Of a DNA stretch of 64,000 nucleotides, positions 48,110 through 58,108 are shown piece after piece (the first letter of the stretch is position 1; the number at the start of each line of letters is the position of its first letter). The translations under genes and the position numbers were made by a program. Under the pieces are notes generated by a model that had not been told where the DNA came from, searched no databases, and saw only the letters and a program-made list of their open reading frames with translations. The stretch is from VRUE01 sp035318745 (lineage in GTDB: Bacteria > Actinomycetota > Thermoleophilia > Solirubrobacterales > 70-9). The stretch is from the NCBI GenBank assembly GCA_035318745.1, contig DATHEA010000027.1, forward strand, positions 1 through 64,000. Reading direction: 5' to 3'.

Positions 48110-48955
48110 TCAGCGATTCTCGCTTACCCGGGTGGGCAGCGGCTCCAAACAGCGCTGCCGGCGAGCGAACACGCTGATCTCCTCGACGCCGATCTCGGCG
48201 AGGAACTCCAAGGCGCGGTCGTAGCCGAAGCCGACCTGCTCGGGCAGGTGGGCGTCGGAGGAGAGGGCGAACGGGGCGCCGGCCTCGACGCACATCTCCG
48301 CGAAGGCCGGCGAGGGGTAGAGCTCGCCGACGGGCTTGCGCAACCCGGCGGTCGAGAGCTCGACCGCGATCCCGCTTGCGGCGATCGCCTCCACCGCGGG
48401 CTCGTAATAGTGGCGCGGGTCGCGCTCGGGCAGCGGCCTGGCACGACCCCAGACCTTGACCAGATCGGGGTGGGCGAGGATGTCGAAGAGGCCCGAGCGG
48501 GCGCACTCGGCAAGGGCCTCGAAGTAGCGGCGCCAGACCTCGTCGGCATCCCCCCTCCCCTCCCAGACGTCCCAGCCCTCGTGGTCGACCGCCGCCTCGC
48601 CGACGAAGTGGACCGAGCCGACCACGTAGTCGAAGTCGTGCGCCTCGAGCAGGTTCGCGGTGCGGTCCTCGGCGCCGGGGACGAAGTCGCACTCGATCCC
48701 GAGCTTGAGGCCGGTGCCGCGCACGAACTCGCAGTAGGCATCGAGGTCGTCGCGCGCCTGCTCTTCCCAGAACGGGTGGCGCCAGAGCGCCAGAGCCTGG
48801 GTGAAGCGGTAGATGTGCTCGGAGACGCCCATCTCGTCGATCCCGGCCGCTGCCGCAGCCTCGCGGTAGCGCTCGACGTTCTCCGCGGTGAAGTACCGCT
48901 CCGGCGTCGCGTCAGGCTCATCCGGCCGCAAATGGAGGTGGTAGTCGGTCAGCAT
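48110..48955 (-). CDS. PHP-type histidinol-phosphatase-like phosphoesterase
   Basis: 281 residues. Trinuclear metal site of the PHP family: DYHLHLRPDEP, VSEHIYRF, LGIECDFVPG, VGSVHFVG, LAHPDLVKVWG, SSDAHLP. Most like histidinol-phosphatase HisK/HisJ, but trinucleotide or other phosphoesterases have the same pattern. Starts with ATG 48955 behind TACTAA; divergent from the DUF389 gene. Followed by ispF with 3 nt between. Confidence 0.85.
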   Translation of the reverse strand: MLTDYHLHLRPDEPDATPERYFTAENVERYREAAAAAGIDEMGVSEHIYRFTQALALWRHPFWEEQARDDLDAYCEFVRGTGLKLGIECDFVPGAEDRTANLLEAHDFDYVVGSVHFVGEAAVDHEGWDVWEGRGDADEVWRRYFEALAECARSGLFDILAHPDLVKVWGRARPLPERDPRHYYEPAVEAIAASGIAVELSTAGLRKPVGELYPSPAFAEMCVEAGAPFALSSDAHLPEQVGFGYDRALEFLAEIGVEEISVFARRQRCLEPLPTRVSENR

Positions 48956-48971
48956 CGGCGCACCACGTTAG

Positions 48972-48977
48972 TAGGGT
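48972..48977 (+). promoter_or_regulatory. Leaderless-type -10 box for the DUF389 gene
   Basis: TAGGGT, exactly 6 nt, GTG 48984. The same segment read backwards contains TACTAA for the PHP gene. Confidence 0.45.
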
Positions 48978-48983
48978 CGGCAC

Positions 48984-49964
48984 GTGGTCCACCTGCGGAT
49001 CGTCGTTCCTGGCCCCAAGTCCGAGCGAGTCGTCGGCTTGCTCGAAGCCAGCCCGTCTGTCTCCAGCCTGGCCCGGATCGAGGGCGCCTCGCGCAAGCCG
49101 CCTGGTGACCTCGTCCTCTGCGACGTCGCCCGCGAGGACGCCAGCGTCGTCATCGCCGACCTGCGCGAGCTAGGCATCCCGGTCGACGGCTCGATCTCGA
49201 TCGAAGAGATCGACTCGCAGCTCTCGAGCGCAGCCGACCGCGCCGAGCGCGCGGCGCCGGGCTCTCCGGGCGACTCGGTGGTCTGGGAGGAGGTCGAGGC
49301 GCGGACCTCGGAGAACATCGAGCTCAACGCCAACTTCCTCGCCTTCATGGTCATCGCCTGCCTGATCGCCTCGGTCGGCGTCATGCTCGGCCAACCGATC
49401 CTGATCGTCGGCGCGATGGTCGTCGGGCCCGAGTTCGGCCCCCTCGCCGGCATCTGCGTGGCGCTCGTCCAACGCCGCCCCGATCTCGGTCTGCGCTCGC
49501 TCAAGGCGCTTGCGGTCGGGTTCCCGGTCGGGATCACCGGTGCCTTCCTCTTCAGCCTCTTCGCCAAATGGACCGACCTCGTCGGCAGCGGCTTCGTCGT
49601 CGGCGAGCGTCCGCTCACGGCGTTCATCTCCGAACCCAGCACCTTCTCCTTCCTCGTCGCCCTCTTCGCCGGCACGGCCGGTGTGCTCTCGCTCACCTCG
49701 GCCAAGTCGGGCGCCCTGATCGGAGTGCTGATCTCGGTGACGACGATCCCCGCAGCGGCCGCAATCGGCGTTTCCGCGGCTTTCGGGGATTGGGCCGACT
49801 GGCGCGGCGCGATCGCCCAGTTGGCGATCAACCTCACTGCGATCGTGATTGCCGGGGTCGCAACCCTGCTGGTGCAGAACCGCGTCTACGAGCGACGTCG
49901 CCGCGAGCATCGCGGTGACGATTCGCGCGCCGCCGGCGGGCTGCCGACCGAGCGGAGCGCGTAG
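48984..49964 (+). CDS. DUF389 family membrane protein
   Basis: 326 residues. N-terminal soluble ACT-like region (LRIVVPGPKSERVVGLLEAS) then six or so helices including FLAFMVIACLIASVGVMLGQ, ILIVGAMVVGPEFGPLAGIC and the conserved LQPxGAMVVGPEF-type loop. C-terminal basic tail. Proteins of this family have no assigned transport substrate. GTG start follows TAGGGT-N6. A 49-residue hydrophobic protein is encoded 2 nt later. Confidence 0.85.
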   Translation: MVHLRIVVPGPKSERVVGLLEASPSVSSLARIEGASRKPPGDLVLCDVAREDASVVIADLRELGIPVDGSISIEEIDSQLSSAADRAERAAPGSPGDSVVWEEVEARTSENIELNANFLAFMVIACLIASVGVMLGQPILIVGAMVVGPEFGPLAGICVALVQRRPDLGLRSLKALAVGFPVGITGAFLFSLFAKWTDLVGSGFVVGERPLTAFISEPSTFSFLVALFAGTAGVLSLTSAKSGALIGVLISVTTIPAAAAIGVSAAFGDWADWRGAIAQLAINLTAIVIAGVATLLVQNRVYERRRREHRGDDSRAAGGLPTERSA

Positions 49965-49966
49965 CC

Positions 49967-50116
49967 GTGCTCTGGCGCCAGCTCGCCGTCATGCTCGGCG
50001 CCTTCGCCCTCGGTGCCGCAATCGCCGGAGCCCTCGGTGCAGTCAGCCTCGGCGCCGCCCTCGGTGTCGGTCAGGTCTGCTTCGCGGCAGCGCTCGCCTG
50101 GGTCCTACTGAGCTGA
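49967..50116 (+). CDS. Small hydrophobic membrane peptide
   Basis: 49 residues, mostly Ala/Gly/Leu/Val, enough for one or two membrane helices (MLGAFALGAAIAGALGAVSL region). GTG at 49967 lies 2 nt after the DUF389 stop, suggesting co-translation; the last 12 nt overlap the end of ispD convergently. Too short to classify, but its position and hydrophobic bias make it credible. Confidence 0.4.
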   Translation: MLWRQLAVMLGAFALGAAIAGALGAVSLGAALGVGQVCFAAALAWVLLS

Positions 50117-50776
50117 GCGCTCGGAGAGGACCATCTCGGCCACCCTCAGGTCGAGCGGCGTCGTCACCTTGAAGTTCTCTGGTGAGGAGGGGTGAATCAA
50201 CACCCTTCCTACCGGCATCTCGACCAGCATCGCATCGTCCGTCGCGGCAGCGACCCTGGCTGGATCGCCGGCAAGTGCCCCCCGCAACTCGACCACAGGG
50301 AAGACCTGCGGCGTCTGCGCGCCCCAGAGACGGTCCCGGTCAAAGGTGGACCCGACTATGAGACGCCCCTTGTTCACTTCCGACCACTTGATCGTGTCTG
50401 CCGCCGGCGTGGCCGGGATGATTCCATCCACATCGGGATTCTGGATCAGAGTTTCGATCAGCTCCTGGATCAGCGCCGCGGTGACGAGCGGACGCGCTGC
50501 ATCGTGAACGGCCACCAACTCGGTCTCCGCCATTTCGAGTGCGTTGGACACCGATTCGGAGCGGGTCTTCCCCCCCGCGACCAGGAGGAGGTCGTCTCCG
50601 GGCAACTCATCAGAGTGGCCAGGCGGACAGGCGACCACGATCGAGCGCACTCCGACCGCTCGGAAGGCTGCGATCGACCACTCGACCATCGGCTTGCCGG
50701 CGAGCGGCACGAAGGCCTTCGGGCTGCCGGCTCCGAGCCTCTCCCCGGAGCCGGCAGCCGCGATGACCGCGGTGAC
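50105..50776 (-). CDS. ispD: 2-C-methyl-D-erythritol 4-phosphate cytidylyltransferase, no canonical start
   Basis: Third step of the MEP pathway. CTP-binding loop VIAAAGSGERLGAGSPKAFV, then ACPPGHSDELPGDDLLLVAG, VAVHDAARPLVTAALIQ and GSTFDRDRLWGAQTPQVF are typical. The frame reads upstream into carD with no ATG, GTG or TTG anywhere near the expected N terminus; in-frame candidates are only GTC (50785, 50776, 50767) and ATC (50764). I draw it from GTC 50776 because the resulting start matches family length, but the true initiation codon is uncertain. A tandem GTCACCGCG repeat sits at the start. Follows carD by a few bases. Confidence 0.85.
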   Translation of the reverse strand, partial: VTAVIAAAGSGERLGAGSPKAFVPLAGKPMVEWSIAAFRAVGVRSIVVACPPGHSDELPGDDLLLVAGGKTRSESVSNALEMAETELVAVHDAARPLVTAALIQELIETLIQNPDVDGIIPATPAADTIKWSEVNKGRLIVGSTFDRDRLWGAQTPQVFPVVELRGALAGDPARVAAATDDAMLVEMPVGRVLIHPSSPENFKVTTPLDLRVAEMVLSERSAQ

Positions 50777-50804
50777 CGCGGTGACGGATGCCGCAGACGA
50801 GCTG

Positions 50805-51359
50805 CTAGGCGGTGGCGGCGAAGCGCTCCTCCAGCAGGCCGTCGAGGTAATCCTCCGCGCCTTCCTCGTCCTTGTCGAGCGCGTACATGAACTCAGACGC
50901 GAGGATCTTCTTGGCCCGCGTGTACATCTGCTTCTCGCCGGTGGAGAGACCCTTCTCCATCTCGCGAAGCGCCAGGTTGCGGACGACCTCGGCGAGCTCG
51001 AACACGTCGCCGGTCTTGATCTTCTCGCGGTTGTACTTGAAACGCCGGTTCCAGTTCTTCGGCATCTCGGACACGTCATCGGTGAGGACGCCTGTGACCT
51101 TCTTGATTTCGACCTCGTCGATGACCCGCCGCAGTCCCGCTTTGCCGGCGTTTTCGCAGGGAACCATCACGGTGAGTTCGTTGTGGAGGATCTTGATCGT
51201 GAGGTATTCGCGCTCCTCACCCATCAGCTTCCGCGTTTCTTTCTTCATCACCAGGCCGGCGCCATGATGCGGATAGACGACCTTGTCGCCCTCCTCGAAG
51301 TCGCAGACGTACTCGACTTCCTCGACGCTTACCTCGGTGGCCTCTTCTAGCTGGGGAAT
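50805..51359 (-). CDS. carD: CarD-family RNA polymerase-binding regulator, probable AUU start
   Basis: 184 residues (N-terminal RNAP-interacting domain DFEEGDKVVYPHHGAGLVMK, then KETRKLMGEEREYLTIKILH, and the C-terminal helical DNA-contacting domain). CarD stabilises open complexes at rRNA and other promoters and is essential in mycobacteria. There is no ATG/GTG/TTG in frame between the disA stop and the first conserved residues. The ATT at 51359 is preceded by AAAGGAG and a 6-nt spacer, an excellent Shine-Dalgarno arrangement, so it is the likely start (PQLEEATEVSVEE would follow). Downstream of disA and upstream of ispD. Confidence 0.88.
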   Translation of the reverse strand: MPQLEEATEVSVEEVEYVCDFEEGDKVVYPHHGAGLVMKKETRKLMGEEREYLTIKILHNELTVMVPCENAGKAGLRRVIDEVEIKKVTGVLTDDVSEMPKNWNRRFKYNREKIKTGDVFELAEVVRNLALREMEKGLSTGEKQMYTRAKKILASEFMYALDKDEEGAEDYLDGLLEERFAATA

Positions 51360-51396
51360 CGCTGACTCCTTTCGATTTGCGACGGCTTCTTTGCCG

Positions 51397-52509
51397 TCAA
51401 CTCTGTAAGTACCGGTCGACCAGGTCGACCTCCTGGAGCCGCCGCAGGCCCTCGCGGATGTCCTTGGCCCGGGTTTGGCCGACGTCCTCGACGGCTTCGA
51501 GGTCGGCGTCGGATGCCGCCAGGACCTCCTCCAGGCCGCCGAGGTCGTGGATGATCTTCTGGACGACAAGCTTGGGGATGCGCGGAATGCGGCCCATCAC
51601 ACGGTAGCCGCGCGGCGCAACCGGGAAGTCGAGGGTGTTGAGCTTGCGGTCGTAGCCGAGCAGCTCGGCGAGGCGACCGAAGTCGAGCACGTCCTCGTGC
51701 GGCATCCGCGCCAGCGACTGCAGGACGGTGACGAGGTTCTGCTCGGAGTCTTCGACCGAGTAGTCGCGGATCAGCGCCGACTTGTCGGCGCTGACGCCGA
51801 CCATCGTCTCCTCGAGCTGCATCTCGATCAGCCGCCCCTCGGTGCCGAGCTCGACGATGTAGCGCTCGACCTCGACCGCCATCCGCGTCGTCAGCTCGGC
51901 TCGCTGGAGGACGGTGAGCGCGTCGTAGAGGACGCCACCGCCCTCGAACTCGAGCACGGTGAGCCGGTCGGAGACCTGTTCGAGCCGCTCGCGGTACTTC
52001 TCCAGCGTCGCCAGGCCTTGGTTCGCCTTGGCCAGCACGGCCGGAATCTCCTGCAGGATGTACTTGGTCCCCTCGACGTAGAGGGAGACGACGTCGCGGC
52101 GCTGGGAGATCGCTACGACCAGCGCGCTGGTCTGTTTGGAGACGCGCTCGGCGGTGCGGTGGCGGGTGCCGGTCTCCGAGGAGAGGATCGTCGGGTCCGG
52201 CATCAGCTGGACGTTCGCCCAGACGATCTTGGTCGCCTCGGCGTTGAGCACGATCGCCCCGTCCATCTTTGCCACCTGGTAGAGCATCGCCGGCGTGTAG
52301 TCGATGTCGAGCCTGATCCCGCCGGAGAGCATGTGCGAAATGTCGCCCGGGTCGCCGACGACGATCAGACCACCGGTGCTGGCGTGGACTATGTTGTCGA
52401 GACCCTCGCGCAGCGCGCCGCCAGGGGCAACGACATCCAAGGCCCTCAGTAGCCGGGGATCTTGCCGTTCTGCCAACTCGTGAAGCTCATCCCCAGGCGG
52501 TAAAGACAT
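51397..52509 (-). CDS. disA: DNA integrity scanning diadenylate cyclase DisA
   Basis: 370 residues. Diadenylate cyclase domain: YQVAKMDGAIVLNAEATKIV (Asp83, Gly84, Ala85) and SSETGTRHRTAERVSKQTS (Arg116, Arg118, Thr119). Middle helical spine and C-terminal helix-hairpin-helix DNA-binding domain (LEAVEDVGQTRAKDIREGLR). Makes c-di-AMP and senses branched DNA. Followed by carD and ispD. A TAGACT is only 2 nt before the ATG, so the start could be slightly different. Preceded on the minus strand by an MFS gene. Confidence 0.93.
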   Translation of the reverse strand: MSLPPGDELHELAERQDPRLLRALDVVAPGGALREGLDNIVHASTGGLIVVGDPGDISHMLSGGIRLDIDYTPAMLYQVAKMDGAIVLNAEATKIVWANVQLMPDPTILSSETGTRHRTAERVSKQTSALVVAISQRRDVVSLYVEGTKYILQEIPAVLAKANQGLATLEKYRERLEQVSDRLTVLEFEGGGVLYDALTVLQRAELTTRMAVEVERYIVELGTEGRLIEMQLEETMVGVSADKSALIRDYSVEDSEQNLVTVLQSLARMPHEDVLDFGRLAELLGYDRKLNTLDFPVAPRGYRVMGRIPRIPKLVVQKIIHDLGGLEEVLAASDADLEAVEDVGQTRAKDIREGLRRLQEVDLVDRYLQS

Positions 52510-52621
52510 CTAGTCTAGGATGACAAATTCCGCTCTGGAATGCGGTCTGACCAATCTCGAGTGGACAGGTCGGGAAGGACATTGTCAAGCGAGTTGGTCA
52601 CCTAATGCGGTTTTTCCGCGT

Positions 52622-54013
52622 CTAGAGGTGGAAATGACGGTGATGCGAGTGCGGTTTGGGTGCTGGCCGCCCCGAATCGCGCACGAATGCCCAGGTGAGA
52701 ATGGTGCCGACGGTGCAGAGGGCAACCAGGACCCAGGTCGAGCCGGCGACGGAATCGGCGAACGAGCCGTCGTCGCCGAGCAGTGCATGGAAGACGGCGC
52801 CGGTGACGGCGAGGGCGACCGTGCCGGCCATCACCCGGTCCATCGCCAGCACGCCGGACGCGATACCCACCTTCTCCGCCGGCATCGCCGCCATCGCTGC
52901 GGTCGACATCGGCGCGTAGACGAGGCCCAGGGCGACGCCGAAGGGCAGGTAGCCGGCAAGCAGCAGCGCGTAGGAGCTGCCGGAACCGATCTGGGTCAGC
53001 GCAAACAGGCCCAGGGCGCCGAGGATCATCCCCGACGTCATCAGCCTCCTCGCCCCGAAGCGGGTGATCAACCGTCCCGAGAAAGGTGAGATGAAGATCA
53101 TCGGCACCGTGATCGGCAGGATCATCAGGCCGCTGAGGACGGCCGAGTGGCCGCGCACGTCCTGCAGGTACTGGGACTGGAAGAACATCACCGACCAGTA
53201 GGCGCCGACCAGGGCGAAGGCGGCGGCGCTGGCGCCGAAGTAGGGGCCGTTGCGAAAGAGCGAGAAGTCGACGATCGGCTCCGCGACCCTGTGCTCGATC
53301 TGCCAGAAGGCATAGAGGCAGGCGAGGCCGAGCAGGGCCAGGACGACGGTCGGCCCCGCACCCCAGACCTGTGCCTGGACCAGCGCCAGGACTACCGCGG
53401 TGAGCCCGGCTCCGAGCGCCACCAGCCCCGGCAGGTCGATCCGCCGGCCCGAGCCGGGGTCGGTCGACTCCTCGGTGGCCAGCGCGGTGATCGCGATCCC
53501 GATCGCGGCGATCGGCAGGTTGATCCAGAAGATCAGCCGCCAGTCGACGTCGACAAGGGCACCGCCGGCGAGCGGGCCGATACCGAGCGCCACCGCCGAG
53601 ATCCCCGCCCAGATGCCGAGCGCGCGAGCCTGCTGCCCAGCCGGAAAGGCGTTGCAGACGATCGCCAGGGAGAGCGGCAGCATCGGTGCCGCCCCGACCC
53701 CCTGCAACGCCCTGCCGCAGATCAGGGCCAGTTCGTCGTTGGCGGCGCCGGAGAGGACCGAGCCGAGGGCGAAGATGCACATCCCGGCGAGGAACAGCCG
53801 CTTGCGGCCAAACATGTCGCCGAGCCGCCCCGCCGTGACGACGAGGGCGGCGATCGCCAGTAGGTAGCCGTTCATCACCCACTGCAGGCCGGCCGCGCTG
53901 GCGCCGATGTCGTGGCGGATGCTCGGCAGGGCGAGGGCGACGACGGTCGAGTCGAGCATCAACAGGAAGAGGCCGGTACAAGTACCGGCGAGCGTCCACC
54001 ACTGGCGCGACAT
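52622..54013 (-). CDS. MFS drug-efflux transporter (DHA2, 14-helix)
   Basis: 463 residues. Motif A TAGRLGDMFGRKRLFLAG and motif C-like ISAVALGIGPLAGGALVDVDWR of DHA2 antiporters; 14 predicted helices with the loop ATEESTDPGSGRRIDLPG between helices 6 and 7. N terminus has LDSTVVALALPSIRHDIGASA (motif D). Histidine-rich C-terminal tail (KPHSHHRHFHL) could bind metal ions but is short. ATG follows TAGCCT-N6 and sits against a 169-bp inverted repeat. Confidence 0.9.
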   Translation of the reverse strand: MSRQWWTLAGTCTGLFLLMLDSTVVALALPSIRHDIGASAAGLQWVMNGYLLAIAALVVTAGRLGDMFGRKRLFLAGMCIFALGSVLSGAANDELALICGRALQGVGAAPMLPLSLAIVCNAFPAGQQARALGIWAGISAVALGIGPLAGGALVDVDWRLIFWINLPIAAIGIAITALATEESTDPGSGRRIDLPGLVALGAGLTAVVLALVQAQVWGAGPTVVLALLGLACLYAFWQIEHRVAEPIVDFSLFRNGPYFGASAAAFALVGAYWSVMFFQSQYLQDVRGHSAVLSGLMILPITVPMIFISPFSGRLITRFGARRLMTSGMILGALGLFALTQIGSGSSYALLLAGYLPFGVALGLVYAPMSTAAMAAMPAEKVGIASGVLAMDRVMAGTVALAVTGAVFHALLGDDGSFADSVAGSTWVLVALCTVGTILTWAFVRDSGRPAPKPHSHHRHFHL

Positions 54014-54019
54014 GCGCGC

Positions 54020-54025
54020 AGGCTA
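54020..54025 (-). promoter_or_regulatory. Leaderless-type -10 box for the MFS gene
   Basis: Minus strand TAGCCT, exactly 6 nt (GCGCGC), ATG 54013. It overlaps the outer end of the 54024-54192 palindrome. Confidence 0.5.
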
Positions 54026-54192
54026 AGGCCTATTCCGTTAGGGGGCGTGCCCCTGGGACGGTTCAGGACCAAGCGGGGCGGTCACGGTGCGAATTCCGCA
54101 TGGCAGAGCCATGTGGGATTTGCGACGGGGCCACAGCGCGCCGTGTCCTGGGCCGTATCCAGGGGTGCGATCACCTAGCGGAATAGGCCTTA
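54024..54192. repeat. 169-bp palindromic element with 14-bp perfect terminal repeats
   Basis: Termini TAAGGCCTATTCCG / CGGAATAGGCCTTA match perfectly, with further complementary blocks inwards (CCCCTGG/CCAGGGG, CAGGAC/GTCCTG) and a central CATGGC-AGA-GCCATG hairpin. It spans the whole gap between the aldo-keto reductase stop (TAA at 54190-54192 is part of the repeat) and the MFS start. Could be a degenerate miniature inverted-repeat element or a bidirectional terminator. Confidence 0.7.
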
Positions 54193-55320
54193 AGCGGTGG
54201 CGAGGTCGCGATCGGGGTCTATGCCCCAGCGCTCGCCTACTGCGGCGAGGTCTTCGTTCAGCGCCCAGCGGTCGGGGCGCTCCTCGCCCTCATGCGTGGG
54301 GCTGGCGCCCTTCAGCGCCATGCAGCCGGTGTTGTCGCCGACCGCCCGAATCGCGGCGACGTCCTCATCGCTCAGTCGCTGCTCCGCCGGCAGGTTCGCC
54401 AGTTCGACCCGCTTGGCCTCGATCGGGCAGGCCCCCTCGCCGGCCTCCTGGATCAGGGTCGGGACGACGCACTCGACCGCGGGGTGGGCGAGGTTCCATT
54501 GGCAGGCGAGCTGGATCGGGGTGAGCCGGACACGTTCGGCGATCGGCATCAGTGGCTCCAGCTTCTCCAGCCCTGCCTCGATCCAGCCGTCGGGACGGAA
54601 GGCCCGGTGGTCACCTTGGGCCAGCTCCATCCCAGGGCGGAGATCGCCCCAGAAGAGGCCGCCGTAGTCGACGACGCGGGTGATCACCTTGACGCCGTGG
54701 CGGGCGGCCGCGTCGAGGCAGAGCTCGCCGGGCCAGGGCTCGAACGGGTTGAGGATGATCATCGCCCAGTCGATCCGCTCGCCGAAGCGCTCGATGCAGG
54801 CGATCAGGTCGAGGGTGAAGCCGTTGGCGGGCCCGGGCGCGATGCCGATCTGCCCGGTCAGGCCCGCCTCGCGCAGCGCCGCCATGCCGTCCCAGACCGC
54901 CTCGCTCGAATAACCGATCCGGTCGGGGTTGTGCAGCAGCAGCAAGTCGAAGCGCTCCACGCCGAGTCGCTCAAGACTGCGCTCAGCGGCAATCCGCAAG
55001 TAACCGGCGTACTCCTCGGGACCGCGAAGGTCGGGATTGGTGAAACGCGGAAAGCCCCGAGGCCCATCGCGCTCCCCCTCATAGAAGTCATGCCCCACGG
55101 CCCCGACCAGCGAGTACTCGTCCCGCGGCACCCCTGCGAGTGCCCGGCCAAGGATCCGATCGGCCTCGCCCTGCCCGTAGGTGTCGGCGGTGAGCACCGT
55201 GTCGATGCCGCCGCCTGGGCGCAGCAGCGCCTCGAGCCGCTCCACATCGATCTGCTCGCCGTAACGGATGAACCGACCGCCGCTCCAGGTGCCTACGGCG
55301 CTGCGGCCCGGCTCGCGCAT
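54190..55320 (-). CDS. Aldo/keto reductase
   Basis: 376 residues, TIM-barrel NADPH oxidoreductase. Landmarks: GGIDTVLTADTYGQGEADRI, RFDLLLLHNPDRIGYSSEAV, LTPIQLACQWNLAHPAVECV and VVPTLIQEAGEGACP. The catalytic tyrosine is in TADTYGQGE; the usual Lys/His of the tetrad are less clear, and it belongs to the AKR5/12-like group where homology is low. Substrate unknown. ATG 55320 lies 15 nt downstream of the clpC stop, so it may be co-transcribed. Confidence 0.8.
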   Translation of the reverse strand: MREPGRSAVGTWSGGRFIRYGEQIDVERLEALLRPGGGIDTVLTADTYGQGEADRILGRALAGVPRDEYSLVGAVGHDFYEGERDGPRGFPRFTNPDLRGPEEYAGYLRIAAERSLERLGVERFDLLLLHNPDRIGYSSEAVWDGMAALREAGLTGQIGIAPGPANGFTLDLIACIERFGERIDWAMIILNPFEPWPGELCLDAAARHGVKVITRVVDYGGLFWGDLRPGMELAQGDHRAFRPDGWIEAGLEKLEPLMPIAERVRLTPIQLACQWNLAHPAVECVVPTLIQEAGEGACPIEAKRVELANLPAEQRLSDEDVAAIRAVGDNTGCMALKGASPTHEGEERPDRWALNEDLAAVGERWGIDPDRDLATA

Positions 55321-55335
55321 CGGATGCAGCGGTGC

Positions 55336-57930
<2,595 letters not shown>

Positions 57931-57941
57931 AGGCTTCCTCT

Positions 57942-57962
57942 CTTGACCCTCTCGAGGTCAAA
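57942..57962. promoter_or_regulatory. Candidate heat-shock operator upstream of clpC
   Basis: CTTGACC, 7-nt spacer CTCTCGA, GGTCAAA. Spacing and the TTGA half sites recall HAIR elements (CTTGAGT-N7-ACTCAAG) bound by HspR; half sites differ at two positions. Located between the clpC start and its upstream sequence. Confidence 0.45.
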
Positions 57963-58069
57963 CGCGTTTTGCGGTCGGAAGTACCGGGGGCGCCCTTCGT
58001 GTATCGGGAAGCGCCTATGTGCCCTTTAAACGATACCGAGAGTGCCCACCCGGCCTCGGAACCTCGATT

Positions 58070-58106
58070 GCCGCTCCTAGCGGCCTTTTCGACCCCGTTT
58101 CGGGTC
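58070..58106 (-). terminator. Tandem hairpins after lysS
   Basis: Two stems just downstream of the lysS stop (58109): GACCCCGTTTCGGGTC-type stem at 58091-58106 and GCCGCT-CCT-AGCGGC at 58070-58084. On the minus strand no U run follows the first, so termination efficiency is uncertain. Confidence 0.45.
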
Positions 58107-58108
58107 CT

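Noticed and set aside
45987..48692. 901-residue minus-strand frame joining the acyl-CoA ligase to upstream sequence
   Set aside because: The upstream 350 residues are a wrong-frame reading of ispF and the PHP gene; the ligase starts at 47636.
52607..52619. GCGG-TTTTT-CCGC as a terminator for the MFS gene
   Set aside because: Only a 4-bp stem and no U run after it in the direction of transcription; too weak to claim.
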